DNA from: Brachionus rotundiformis
Taxonomy: Eukaryota > Rotifera > Eurotatoria > Ploima > Brachionidae
DNA: 64,000 bases
Reading direction: 5' to 3'
Assembly (NCBI GenBank): GCA_016802295.1
Contig: JAESIW010000180.1
Span: 3,703,975 to 3,767,974, forward strand
This document shows, piece by piece, positions 1-13,100 of the stretch. Positions within the stretch are counted from its first letter, which is position 1; each line of letters opens with the position of its first letter. The position numbers were made by a program, and so were the translations under genes. Below the pieces are notes generated by a model that had not been told where the DNA came from, searched no databases, and saw only the letters and a program-made list of their open reading frames with translations.

Positions 1-180
1 GCCACTTTGAATGATCCTGGACCAATTCTGACTGTTTAATTCAGAATTTTTTTCAGTATTTAAGCTATTAAAGTCTTTTATCTGACTAATAAGTTCAATA
101 TTCAATAAGACTATAATAAAGACTGGAACCGAGAGCAAATAGCGAACTTTGTACCGATTCAACACCACTGTTGGTCTCAT
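1..180 (-). CDS. 5' end of a type II membrane protein gene, cut by window edge
   Basis: On the minus strand an ATG at 178-180 opens 60 codons without a stop up to the window edge. The start of the protein is short and basic (MRPTVVLNRYKVRYLL), followed by a hydrophobic segment of about 17 residues (roughly residues 14-31, ending VFIIVLLNIEL) and then a polar Asn/Ser-rich stretch. This short cytoplasmic tail, signal anchor and polar stem is the usual plan of Golgi type II enzymes such as glycosyltransferases and sulfotransferases, but no catalytic domain lies inside the window, so the family is not identified. The whole piece could also be chance open frame in AT-rich DNA; the basic-hydrophobic-polar order and varied codons argue against that. 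Confidence 0.5.
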   Translation of the reverse strand, partial: MRPTVVLNRYKVRYLLSVPVFIIVLLNIELISQIKDFNSLNTEKNSELNSQNWSRIIQSG

Positions 181-3100
181 TTATTTTTAATGATTACAAA
201 ATATTCTGATTGAAGACTATCAATTTTATTCTTGTATAAAAAAAACTTGAAATTTATTTAATTTAATTTAGATTGTTTTCTCGCTTGTATTTCATTATAT
301 CGTTGAGAAAGTTTGCATTGAAATACTTTGTAACAACAAAACTAACAATCAGCTAACATAAAAACTTTGTATACAATCAAGTCAAAACAAAATTTTAAAA
401 TAAATCTAAAACATTTGAATTAATTAGAAATTTAAAGGCTCATCTGCAATTGAAAATTTTGATCTGTAACTGAAAGTAAGCCGAAAAGCATAAATTTAAT
501 TAATAAATTTTTTGAATAATAAAGAATATGAACAAACAGAAAAAAAAGCTTCAAATTTATCTTAGCTCGGTGATTATAGCTATATTCGTTCATTATTTAT
601 GATAAACATTTTCTACTTTATTTTTTGTATATTTTCAACAAACCGATTTTTTTTAATTAGTTTTTTTTCTCAAAAGCAAAATTCTATCATTAGACAATTC
701 ATTAGAATCTGGCAAAAATTCAAAATATTCATTCAAACGTAACTTGAAAAAAAAAACAAAAATCATGCTCATAATTTAATTTAATATACTTAAAATGAAT
801 TCTAATTATTTTTAATATTATCTTTCATAAAAAACCAAATATCTTAGCAAAAAATATTTGATATTAGTATACTAGACAAGATTTGGAAAAAAATTAGAAC
901 TATGCGAAGGAATATTGAATTATGGTCTCATACAACTCAATTTCTAATTAGAAATTCGATTTTTTTCAAATTAAAAATTTTAAATTGATTCTAAAAATTA
1001 TAAAAAATAAACCCTTATCAATCGAGGCTTGATTTTAGACTAGAAAATTTAGAACATAAATACCAAATTGGTACAGTTGGCTTTTAAATAATTTCAAATC
1101 GTTGTCTCTACAAAATCGAAGGGACAATAGCTTAAACATTTGAGTTTTAAATTATAGAATAAAGCTTTGATGGACTAGCCATGCTTTTAAAATTAAATAA
1201 ATGCTAAATTAAATATGATTAGCCGTATGAGCAAAGAAAGTAATCCCAAAATATAGCTATATGGATAATGGTCAGATTAAGACATTAATATACTATATTC
1301 AAAATTCATAAAAAAATTCTCTACATAAAATTTTATTTTTAGATGGGCTATATTTAACAAAAATTTGATGTTTTTTTTTAATTGAGAGTGTGTTTTGAGA
1401 TCAATTTTAGAAAACAAATTGCTCGCTATTAATTTTCCTATTTAAATGCTCTTGATCTATTTTAGCATTTTACTTTCTAATTAAAAATAAATTCATTTCG
1501 ATTTCATAATTAGAAATTCCGCTTTTATAATGGCTTAAATTATTCGAAATAAATCAATAAACTAGCTAAATTAAATAAATTATCTATTTCTGTTTATTTT
1601 TTTAAATTAAAAAATATTAATAGTTAAATTGTAGCACATTTGTGTATATATAATATTTTATAAATATATATTCGATAAACTTGAGCTTTCTTTCAATTCT
1701 AAATATTCATATATTTCTTAAAGAATTCCAATTCTTTAAAATATACCTTTTAAATATCCAAAGTATTCTATTCATTAAGGATTCAAACTTAATTGGTTTT
1801 CTTGCAAACGAATGAAATCAATGAAACATATCCAGCATATTCTTGACAGTGCTTATTTAAATTTTCTTAATTTTAAAGTATTATTTGTAAACTGCTTATT
1901 TGGCTTATCTAAGAAAAATATTTGACCTGGCTATTTAAACTCAAATTAAAAACTTAAAGTGCCCAAAATGTTTGTTTATGGCCTCTATTAAGTCCTAAAT
2001 TACTCTAATAATAAAATTATTGAACTCAACATTTTTTGTTTTTTAGCTGAAATTTGAATTCATTTTTATGTTAATTTTAATATTTCATATTTGATTAAAA
2101 AGCATAAATGATAAAGAATCATTAAGATAATTTATTGTGTGCAGTCTTTTAAGCAAAACTTATGTTTAAACGAAAAACACCTAAATAATAAATTAATTAA
2201 ACATGATTCTTAATTCCAAATTTTGCTATAATAATATATTTTTTCAAAAATCAATAATTTTATTTAATTTCATTTCTAAAATTAAATAAATTTTTTTGTT
2301 TCGGTATATACATTTTACAAATTAATAAATCAACAAAACTCAATCGATTAGATAAACTTAAGACATTTAATTAACTTGGTATTTCTTATTAAAGATTTAA
2401 GTCTATTTAATTAGTTTAAAATTGATATTAAAAAATTTCTTATTTGACATTACATTGAAATTTACATTTTATTCAAAATTTAAACGAAATAAGCAAATTT
2501 TCATTTAATCTAAAAACTGATTTTTTTAAATAACAATCTTTAAAAAATATCCTCAGAGAAACGAAATTTCTCTAAGCAATTAATACAGTAATTATTTAAT
2601 ATCTAAAATGAAATGATGTCTATTCATTTTGATTTTAATTATTTTTTTTGATAAACCTAAGTCTCATAACTCCTTATTTTTAATTTGGTTTTATGTATAA
2701 AAATTAATTTGATGATTGAGTAAAATTATTTTTTAATTCTTAATTAACTGATTCTTATTAAAACTAAATTGCGTATTAGATAAAATTTAACTGTTTCTAA
2801 AGCATGTTTTTTATTTTTGACTTATTATTTTTACAACTAAAAAAAAAACTTTTAGAATAAAGAAAAAAAATATTTGTCGTCAAAAATCTATCGGACATTA
2901 TTTTAATTCCATTCTAGAACTAAATCTAAATGAGAATAATTTATTGATTTACTTTGAAGCTTCCTGTTTACCTTTTGATTGCGAAAATAACACGTTCGTT
3001 TATTCTAATAATTAAATGAATTATAGAATTATAGGATTTTGGCATTTAATTACCAAACTTAGCATAAAGGAAAATATTGAATATATATAGAGAGGTTGCC

Positions 3101-4443
3101 GAAAAAAAATCGAAAACTTGTGTGGTATGAGGAACTTAAAATATTCTCCTTTGTCCATTTGGGCAAATAAAATCATTGCTTTGAGAGCTAATTTAATTCT
3201 TGGTTTACTTATTCCAAGAAATCATATACAAAATAAACATAAATAGCATAAAAATGAAAAAAATTTGCATCGAAATTTCTAATTTGTGTTTTTCTATTAA
3301 AAACAATGGTAGGTTTTAAAGATTAAAATATGTCAAAACTTTATACTATTCTTTGGGGAATTAAATTTTTTTTATGGCTAAGAGAATACAATACCTAAAT
3401 TTTACAAGATAAAATATTTTTAACTTTAAATTTGATTATTTGAAAATTAATTCTTAAATTATAAAACCGAAATATTTAATTTGATTATTTTCTATCTAAA
3501 GCAAAAAATCAAATTATTTATGTCCTAACATATCTATAATTAAAATTGTTTGCTCCAAATAGATAGTTTAAATTTATCTTTTTATCGCTGACCTATAGCT
3601 TTTTTTTGATCGATGTTAATTAATTCAGAATTTAAAGTATATTTTTTTATGTCAAGAAAGTATCTAATGATAAACAATGTTAAAATTGTTCAATACATTT
3701 AAACAGCAAATTCATTTATTTTTTTAAAATTATCTTTAATTACATCTTAACAATAATTAAGATATTATTGAAAAAACGAATTTTAAATTGTTTTTTCATA
3801 AAAAGGACATTAGTTTCATTACTAAAAGCATTCTAAGACTAAAAAGAGAGCCTTTGGTTTCAAAATATATAGATATATGAAAATATTACTATAAATGAAC
3901 ATAAATTGTAGTATATAGCACTTAAGTTTAGCATATTTGAATATAAAATACATATTTTTGTTCATATTTTGTTCTGCAATTATTTAATATAGAATTTAAA
4001 AATATTTAGAGCTTTGAATTTTCTTTAGAAGTTAGATGTATAGGATAACAATGGTTAGAGATGGACTAAATGTTCAGAGCCAATGCTGACTTCAAATATA
4101 ATTAATTAAGTACAATAAAATGACTACAGAGAACACAAATGCACAAGAAACACGTTCATTATTATTATTATTTTTATTCATTTTTAATAGAAAAATTTGC
4201 ATTAGAAATTTGATTGTGTAATTATTCTCTCTTTCTAGAAATTACACAATTTTTTCGCAACCACTTTTAAAATTACTTATGTTTATAGTTAATAATTTCG
4301 TAACAGTTCATAATTTCCATTATTTAGAAAGAACGATAAATAGAGTAATCTAGTTACCCAAATTACTATAAATAATTCACTTGGTGATAAATTAGCTAAT
4401 CTAGTTAATTGTTATAGATTTTTATAAAAAAAAAATTGAAACA
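181..4443. other. AT-rich intergenic stretch, no gene seen
   Basis: About 4.3 kb of AT-rich DNA between the leftward partial gene and MBF1. I see no coding exon, tRNA or clear transposon. A possible hairpin lies at about 4214-4250, where arms reading TTGTGTAATT and AATTACACAA flank a 16-base loop; its meaning is unknown. The promoters of both flanking genes must lie here, but no motif can be assigned. Confidence 0.6.
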
Positions 4444-4896
4444 ATGGCTCATCTAGGAGGTCAAGTTGGTTGGAACGATGTTACTGTTATAGGCAAAAAA
4501 GGGCCAAAGACTGGAACTCACCTAAAGAGTCAAGCTGAAATAGTTGCTGCTCAGAAGAAAGGCCTTGCTGTTGAAACAGAGAAGAAATATGAAGCTGGCG
4601 GAAACAAGCAACACGGAGGGCCATCAAACGCTACCAAATTGGATCGAGAAACCGAAGAACTAAAGCACAAAACTCTAGATCTTCAAGTCGGAAAAGTAAT
4701 CCAACAAGCAAGAACAGCCAAAGGTATGACCCAAGTGGAATTGGCTCGTGCCATCAATGAAAAGCAGCAGATAATTAATGAATACGAACAAGCTAAGGGA
4801 ATTCCTAATCAGCAAATTCTAAGCAAGCTTGAGAGAATTTTGGGAGTGAAGCTCAGAGGCAAAGATATCGGACAACCATTTGGACCGAAAAAATAA
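4444..4896 (+). CDS. MBF1: Multiprotein-bridging factor 1 (MBF1/EDF1)
   Basis: Complete single-exon gene of 150 residues, the usual length for EDF1/MBF1. The N-terminal half carries the MBF1 domain (Gly/Lys-rich start, VGWNDVTVIGKKG near residues 8-20). The C-terminal half is a Cro/C1-type helix-turn-helix, about residues 80-137, containing the segments KGMTQVELARAINEKQ and NEYEQAKGIPNQQILSKLER. The family is a transcriptional co-activator that links activators to TBP, and is also known to bind stalled or collided ribosomes. The start is the first ATG after an A-rich leader and aligns with the family N-terminus (MAHLGGQVGW). The gene lacks introns although most neighbours have them. Confidence 0.96.
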   Translation: MAHLGGQVGWNDVTVIGKKGPKTGTHLKSQAEIVAAQKKGLAVETEKKYEAGGNKQHGGPSNATKLDRETEELKHKTLDLQVGKVIQQARTAKGMTQVELARAINEKQQIINEYEQAKGIPNQQILSKLERILGVKLRGKDIGQPFGPKK

Positions 4897-6120
4897 AAAA
4901 TTTTTTTCAAAATGATGTATAAATTAATGATTTTTAAAGTATACTTAAAAGTTAAAAATAAATTATAAACGAATTTTTTTAGCTAAAACTTATCACCCAA
5001 AAATTTCTTTATTTTAGAAAAATAAAAAAATATATTTGATTTTTAATTAAACATATAGTTTTACGTTAATTGAGTACAGCTCTAAAATGTTCATATAAGA
5101 TAAAAAATATTAAATTGTTAGTTAAATTGAGAAAATAATTGATTTTAATTTTTGTGATGAATATTTTCCTTATAATCTAATTTTTTATAAATCAAAGAAA
5201 TATTGAAATCATTTAATGAAATTGATTTTTAAAAATCATTTATTTAAATGAATGATAAACGTTTTACAAGGTAAATCAGAGTCAAACTAAATATATTTTT
5301 TTCCGGATTTATCTTTATTTTCTAAAATATTTTTATTTTTATTTTTACATTGATAGAAAAATTTAACGAAATGGAAGGCAAAAGAGCTTTTTTTTTTATT
5401 TATTTCAGTAAACACCTCATGGGTGATGATATAAAAAAAAAAAGTTAAAATAAAAAATTTAAAAAAAAAATAAAAGAGCTTTTGTTCAAGCTTTTTAGAA
5501 TTATTTAATAAACTATTGAAACTATGGTTTTGATTAAGCTCGTTAACTTAACCATTTGACTACAAACTGTGAATTAATTTAGATACTTGGCGGTTTAATT
5601 AATGATAGCCTTAACTTAAGGAAATATTTAACATGTTTGCTTATAGCGGTAGATGACAGGTTTTATTCTGTTTGTAAACTTTTTATCTATGCACATAATG
5701 TAAAAATACATTTTTTTTAAATTATTTTACCGCAATTTGATTTTTAATGTATTTTAATTGGTTTATTTAAATTGTTTGATTTTAAATTTAACTCGTCTGA
5801 CCTACCTTTGAAACTCACCTTTGATATTAAAAATCGAATTTTTCATACAAAGTCTTAAATATTGATGATGGTAGAATTGATCTTTAGAGCAAGTTAATTT
5901 CAACTTATAAAAAACTTTTTTATAAAAATTGACTTAAATATCAACCACTTTAAATCGTCTATTTTTAACAAAATCTGTTTAATTTATAAAAAATCAGTTT
6001 GTTTTTTTTTTCAAAATTTTATATAATTTTTCATTATATTTAAGACTTTAAAAAAATTTGAATCAGGCTATGTTATGAACACTAGCCTTATGATTAGAAG
6101 TTCTGTGTACCAAGGTTACA
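4897..6120. other. Intergenic, AT-rich
   Basis: Between MBF1 and the transposon relic I see no coding sequence. A low-complexity A/T segment at about 5380-5480 contains the 12-mer AAAAGAGCTTTT twice, about 90 bp apart, flanking poly-T and poly-A runs. This is probably a simple-sequence artefact rather than a gene. Confidence 0.5.
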
Positions 6121-6709
6121 AAATGATGGAGGCTCAGTAGGTATCTAGAGATGTATTTCTCTTAAAGGACCAAAAAACCCTAAGATTTTTCAACAAGATG
6201 GCGCTACCGGTAACATACCGCTCACTCAGTAAGCGACTGGTTCAAAGAACAGAACATTCAGGATCTGCCATGGTGTACTCGTTCTCCAGATCTCAACCCA
6301 ATCGAGAACTTATGGTCATACATGGATGCCAAAATGGTAAACGCAAAAGTAACCTTTATCGAGCATTTTAAAGAAGTTTTACACAAAGAGTGGTTAAAGA
6401 TTCCGACTGAGTACGTAAAAAATTTGATTAAATCTGTATCTTATGACACCAAAGACGGTCATTTTAATTATTAAATTGTAAAAATTTTTAAACTTTTGAA
6501 CCGTTTTTTTTAATTTATTGTATCCATTTTTTCTTTTGAATTTTTTTTCAGTTAATTTTTTTTTGATTTAATGATCTTTGATTGATGACAAATAAAAATT
6601 TTGAAAAAAAAGGCTTTTTTTTATTTTCCCGACTATTATTAACGCAAAAACAATTTGTTAAACAAAAAAAAATTCTAAACTTTTGCAACATATTGTCTAA
6701 CACTGTGTA
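6121..6709 (+). mobile_element. Decayed Tc1/mariner transposon (3' part)
   Basis: A transposase C-terminus can be read in two frames. Frame A, about 6179-6211, gives PKIFQQDGA, containing the second catalytic Asp of the Tc1 DDE domain. Frame B, about 6217-6474, gives HSVSDWFKEQNIQDLPW, then SPDLNPIENLW with the catalytic Glu, and runs on to a natural TAA at 6472-6474. The switch between frames is a frameshift near 6211-6217, and stops occur further upstream, so this is a dead copy. The 3' end carries a terminal-repeat-like block at about 6675-6707 (TTTTGCAACATATTG then CTAACACTGTG). No matching 5' terminal repeat was found upstream, so the element appears truncated. The family moves by cut-and-paste into TA sites. 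Confidence 0.88.
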
Positions 6710-7174
6710 AAATAGTTATTAAATGGTTTGTGTGTTTTTGAAAATTTTTTTTAATTCATTCATCTTCACAACCTCCAAAGCCAAAGCTTTCGGAAATCTT
6801 TGACTTTTTTATCTTTTCTTAACCTTTTTGGAATAAATTAAGATAATGACATAAGTATCGGGAAATGATGCTACACGGCATGATATTTACTTTATAAAGA
6901 TAAATTTATTCAATTAAATATAAAAGTTTTGATACTTGATATCTAAAGAGCACTTTTGGCCCAATTATCAGCCCATTGAATTTCATGCTTGTAATTTTTC
7001 CGCTAAAGCAAGCACAAATGTTAAGTTTATAATGATTTGAAAAAAAAATTATTTCCTAATGATTAATTTATCTGTTCAAGTTCACTGTATATAACGTTTA
7101 AAATTTTCCATTACCCGCCAAATTATTTGAATCAATTTGTATGCAAAAAAATTAAATTGACACTTTTAACCACC
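6710..7174. other. Upstream region of the kinesin gene
   Basis: About 465 bp of AT-rich sequence. A short upstream ATG at 7141 (MQKN-stop) precedes the chosen kinesin start. No clear TATA box or other motif is recognisable. Confidence 0.4.
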
Positions 7175-10100
7175 ATGACAACTCCACATCGACGGGTCAA
7201 CTTTAACCCAGATAGCTCGAAAAAAGCTCCAAAGCTTGAATGTCCATCAACATCAAAAACAGACAGTGTTAAAAAAAAGCCAAACGTTCAACGAAACGAA
7301 CTTAATCTGATTACAGTCGCGATCCGGGTTCGGCCACTGAACAGCAAAGAACTTCTCAATGGCCACACGAACGCCATTCGCATCAACGAACAAACAAAAG
7401 AAATATCCGTCACTGACAAACTAAACAAAGTGCTCAAATTTACCAGCGACCACATCATAACCGACCAGAAATCGTCCAATTTCCTAATACCACCAGAGCT
7501 GGAAAAAGACAACAATCTTCAAGCGAGCTCTCAGCAAAAATATGTCTACGAGTGCATTGGAAAGCCCCTACTGGACACAGCATTCGACGGATACAATGTG
7601 TCAATATTTGCCTATGGTCAAACCGGTTCTGGCAAGACGTACTCAATGATTGGCACCGAAAAACAGCCTGGTCTCATACCTCGCTTTTTCGAAGACCTTT
7701 TCGAGCGAAAAGCTCAGCGAGACCAGGTCGTATCAAGCACTCATATAGAAATAAGCTACTATGAAATATACAATGAAAAAATCTATGACCTATTGCGCAA
7801 TTCAAACGACTCCAAAGAGAATGCAAAAAATTCTCTGGTCGGTCGTAACCTGCAAATACGCGAAAACCCGCAAACTGGACCTTATATTGTGGACTTGCTC
7901 ACCCTGAGCGCTAATTCGGCATCAGACGCCAAACTGTGGCTTGACATTGGCAACAAACGCCGCGCCACTGCATGCACAAACATCAACCAAAAGTCGTCCA
8001 GATCCCATTCTGTATTTCAGATAACAATCACCCAAACACTCGAACATGCTCCAAGTGAACCTCAAAATGGGGAAAAAAACCTGGTCCAATTGGTCACAAG
8101 TCGAATAAATTTGGTCGACTTGGCCGGCTCTGAAAGACTCAATAGCGCTTTTTCCAGCGCCAATGACAACTTTTCTTCCACACTAACAAATCTTACCTCG
8201 TCCAGGCTTAAGGAAAGCACCTGTATCAACAAGTCTCTGTTGACACTGGGCAAAATAATTTGTCTTCTGTCCGAGCGACAGAATGTCGGTTCTGCGAGTC
8301 TGCCTGCTTTTGGAAATGGCAATAACGCAGCCATCAACAGCTCATGTGTGTCTGGCGCCAATGGGCACCTTCCCTACAGAGAGTCGGTCTTGACCTGGCT
8401 GCTCAAGGAGAGTCTCGGCGGAAACGCCAAAACTGCCATGCTCGCCACTGTCAACGCGTCCAGCAACTATTTGGACGAGACCATATGCACACTTAGATAC
8501 GCGGCCAAGACGGCTACTATCAAAAATAGTGCTCACTTGAACCGCAATTTTAAGAGAAAGTTTATAAACGAGTTCGGAGTAGAGCAAGAGATGAACTTGG
8601 CTCTGGCACCAATGAACTCTGGCTTTGAGAGCTCGCTTCAGAAGAAAAATGACGAGCTGCAAAAAACTCTTAAGCTAATGGAATTGGAATGGAAGCAAAA
8701 ATTGGACGAAGCCGAAAGACTCAAGCAAAAAGAAATAAAAGACCTTGAAAAGTCGCTGATTGTTTTGTACGAAAAGGAGAATAGGGCCCAAAATTGCTGC
8801 CTAATTAACTTAAATGAAGATCCCTTGTTGAGTGAGAAGTTGATTTATGTTTTAAAAAATGACAATGCCAATTCTGGCGAAACTTTGGTTGGTAGTGACA
8901 AAAATCTGGTCAATATCCACCTAACCGGGGCTCTAATTGCTGCGAAGCACTGCCGCATTTTGTCCCAGAGTGAGGAAGAGGAAGTAGAGAATTTCTATCT
9001 GGAACAATTGGACGAGAACTACGAGACTTTTCTCAACGGAGAGGTGATCAAGAATGGCCAGCGCTATTTGCTAAATCATGGCGACAGGATCATAATTGGC
9101 GGTAGCCATTTTTTTAGATTCAACAATCCCAAAATGACTAAAGGGACCAGCAGTGCCAATTCGAGCATAAACTCAAATTTTGAATTCAAAGATTATCAAT
9201 TTGCTAAAAATGAAGTGGAACGAAAACAAAATGATCTTATGCAAAAAAAGCTTAATGAAGTTCTAAATGAGTGCAAACGTGATGGTGATCTGAAGATAAA
9301 ACAGCTCACACAGCAATATGAAAAGAATATACAATCAATTGTAAGAAAGGATATTTTCTTCCTTGTTGAATCTTAAGCTTTTGATAAATAAGATTTTGAG
9401 TTCATAGAAAATAAATTCTATTTTATTGAAAAATTATAAACTGAAAATTGGTAGTAAAAATTTTAGAATGCATTGAGTAAGAAGTTAATTTTAATCAATT
9501 GATTAATTAAGCCCCTTTACCAGTACCTTTTTTAAGAGATCGCTCTCATCTCTTAGACAGGGGTTACTGTAGAATTTTTCCTAGATATGAATGAACCACT
9601 AACCACGGTTCTAAAACAGAAACAGATGAGCACCACCACACTCCTTTTTAAGCTATATTGAACCAAACTAAGAGTTCTGTTGTAAAACTGGTGGGAAGAT
9701 ATATTTTTTAAAATTAATAAATATTTTGTAAGGTCATATTAAATTATTTATTTTCCTAATTGACTTGAAAATATTTATTCTAATATTTAAATTTATAAAT
9801 AAATTTTAAGTGAATTTAGTAATAGAATAATAATTATTTTTCATTAATTAGATAATACTCTACTCTCAGTATGTAATTAAAACGGACCAAACACATGTAA
9901 AATTTATCATATCGATCAAATACAGTTTATAAATTCATCTTATTAAAATATTCTAAATCAGTCCAGTAGAGTCAAAATAATTTTTTAACACTAGAAGACC
10001 CGACGGGTTTTTTAGACCCATTTTTTTAAATTTCAAATCTCAATATCTTTTGAATGCAGAAACAGAATTTAATATTCAGTATTTTATTTTATAGATTTAT

Positions 10101-13100
10101 GGAGACTTTATTGAATATCAAAAAAAAATGTTGCTATTCTATGATAATTTTTTTAAAAATTAGTTTTTAAATTTTTGTCATTTTTTGGTCGGGCTTTCTA
10201 GTGTTAAAGATAATTAGTATTTTTAAACTTTATTAAAAGAAAAATTATTTTTCGTTTAATAATTGTATCAAGATAGCTACCCTTACGGTGTTCATTAAAG
10301 AGTTCTGTTTGGTATTCTTTTTATTCTAAGTACATTTCCAATACACCGCAGTCTTTTATACTCAATTCATTGAGTCATTGGATCTGGCTTCGTTCTTCTC
10401 CATCATTTGACATTATTTTAAGTCAATGTATCTCAAGAATTTTCTCAGGCTATATCTGTGGAAGGTGTTTAGGTTTTCCCTATCTGACTCCCCAGCGTTC
10501 CCTTCAATGTAGCTTTTACTTTTGTGTTGTATATTTTGATTTTTGTTTGTTGGTTTGTATCTAGAAAATGCTCCTTTTTTTTGTTAAAGGAAAAGAAGAA
10601 AAATATTTAGTAATTAATAGATGATCCGAATGAGATATTACCGTATAATAATCTTAATTTATTAGACTGAAATCTTATTTTTAAATCATGAGCAATGTTT
10701 GGTAAATAAAAGGCTTCTAAACGAGCTTATGTTAAACAGTATTTGTGATATTTAGTTCCTTTAGATAAAAACATAATTTTACTAAATCTTTAAATAATAA
10801 ATTTTTAATTATTAATTGTTAATTAATTTTTTTAATTAAGACTTTCATTAATTTTAAGTACCAATTTTTTTTCAAAATAAATTCTGTGTAATTTAATGAT
10901 ACAAGATAATTATATTATACAACAACTGTTCATTTAATAGATTTTAGAAGGAAATTTATTAAATTTGTATCTTAATAACTAATTGAATTAATGAAATTAA
11001 AAATTGATGTATTTAAAAAACAGCTTTTTAATTAAACAATAAAAATTATTTAATAATTTTTTTCTAGAAAAATGATTACGAGAAAGAAAATTCAGCTCGA
11101 AAAGCAGAACTGGAAAAAATAAAAGTAGAGAATATAAAAAAATTGAAAAAAATAGTCGAGAAAAAATTAGTAAGTTTGATCAAGATTTTCGATGTTTTTT
11201 TTTTAATTTTTTATACTTTTAATAAAGCTTATAGAGACACAAATAAATCAGGTAGAAAACCAAATGCTCGAAACTAATAAAGAAATAGATAAACACGAAA
11301 AAGAACTCTGCGATGAATCGGTATGCAGCTCGGCAAGTGAAAATGCTGTGTTCAGAACGCCGGCCATGGCCAATAGACGTTTCATAAACAAACTCTATTC
11401 GGATAAAAAAAATTCTACAATTAAAAAAAGTAAAAATTTAAATTAAAATATATTTTAAAATAAAATGTTTTATTTCAAATTAAATCAAATTAGATTCAGA
11501 TCAAGAAATTGTACAATTTCATGCTAGTTCAAACAGCTTGTTCTCTATTGCTCTTAAAGTAACAGAAGCAAATAAGATTTGTGGCGTTCTAGGCTTAGAA
11601 TATGTAAATTTTTTTAATTTTTCAGTATGAAAAAAGTAAGTCTATTTTTTAAAAGGAATTTAGACGATTCGAAATTAACAATCCCGAGGACAGTGACCAA
11701 AAAAGTCCTATGCAGACCATTAGTGTCACAGACAAACGATTAAACTTGATAACCCTTTGGAATATGGAAACATTTGATCTAAAATTAGGAATACTGAGAG
11801 ATTTTTATACCAGATATGTAGAAGATGGGTCAGTTTCTTCTCTCAACTCAAACCAAAATGAGTCACTTTTTTTGACTGATTCGAGTGACGAATGGCAAAC
11901 AATTGACAGCTATGTGCAAAAAAATGAGACTTTTTCTCCTCGGATAATTGATCATGTCACCATTGGCAACAATGAAAAAAAGTCATTCAAAAGACGTCTG
12001 AGCTACATGAGTCTTAGCACTGTTTCGCAAACAAATTTACCAAGCTTGCCAGTGGCTCAAGATTCAGACAATGAAGATAATGTAGATTCAAACACTATTA
12101 AAAAAAAGTGCTTTGGTACGCCTAAGATACAAAATTCTCTTCCTGTTATTCCATTCACTCCTGGCTCAATAGTCAAGCCAAAACCTCAAAATGAACCAGA
12201 GCCCAATCTAAACTCATCATTTGATCTTTCGAATCAACTGAGCATCTGTAACGCGTTTGTTTACGCAACATGTCGCGATGCTCTAAATGATGACGATTTT
12301 CAAAGTAAGATATTATTTTAATGATCAAGTTGATATACTTTTTTTACCAAGTTGAAGATGAGGATGAGTTTTTGAATGATACAGATGAGGATGAAAATTC
12401 AGAAATAGCGAACAATAGCCGATCAATACCTGTAATGGATGACATTTATCTAAAATACTACGCACGGCTGACTTTTAATTTGAACAAACTGATGGAGATA
12501 CATTCAGTTGATAAAACAAAGAAGCACGAAATGACCAAATCGGTGTGCAGCTCGAGCAGTCTTGACGAAAAGAGTGCTGATTATCTAAACCATAACAATG
12601 ACCAGCCTTTATATTGCATGAAAATTGTGGTCTTGTATTCTCAATTGAGCCAGTTCAGACCAGACTACTGGTCCCTACATAATGACGACAATGTGCACAA
12701 AATAAAAAAGGTCTATTCCAAAATTATAAAGCTCTTGCGAGGACTTAAAGAGTCAATTAATTGTCTTTTTAAGGTATTTTTAGAAAAAAGAAAAACTTAT
12801 AAATAATATGTAAAAATTTAATTTTTTAAGGGTATAGAAAACAATCTCGATTCTCTTATTAAGAGCAAATACAGCCAAATAATGACTCAAATAAGCAAAT
12901 TGTTTAATTTGAATGGAGAGTATCAACTACTAATTTGTGCCAATACCACGCTAAATCGAACCAATTATTCTCTAATGATGGTAAATAATTTTTCTAATGA
13001 GTTGTGAACAAAAAATAGGGGAAACTTAAAAATTGGCTGATGGTGCAATGGTTCGATCATCCGTCAAGTAAAAGATGGTACAAGGTCAAGGGTTCGATTC

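Larger units (their letters stand above)
9341..11067 (+). other. Large kinesin intron 1 carrying repeats
   Basis: This 1.73-kb intron is about 30 times longer than the typical intron here. It starts GTAAGA and ends TTTTTTTCTAG. It contains a piggyBac-type MITE at 9985-10207 and a segment at about 10260-10340 that resembles 14440-14520. It also holds an imperfect hairpin near 9526-9555 (AAGAGAT / ATCTCTT). Repeat insertion probably explains its length. Confidence 0.75.

Noticed and set aside
7127..7174. N-terminal extension of the kinesin from a TTG codon
   Set aside because: TTG is not a credible eukaryotic start; the ATG at 7175 has a strong context and precedes the expected basic leader.
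8062..8662. Antisense open frames inside kinesin exon 1
   Set aside because: They mirror the codon pattern of the strongly supported motor-domain exon and show no protein features of their own.
10370..10564. A 64-codon open frame in kinesin intron 1
   Set aside because: It lies within repeat-rich intron sequence and has no protein-like composition or known motif.
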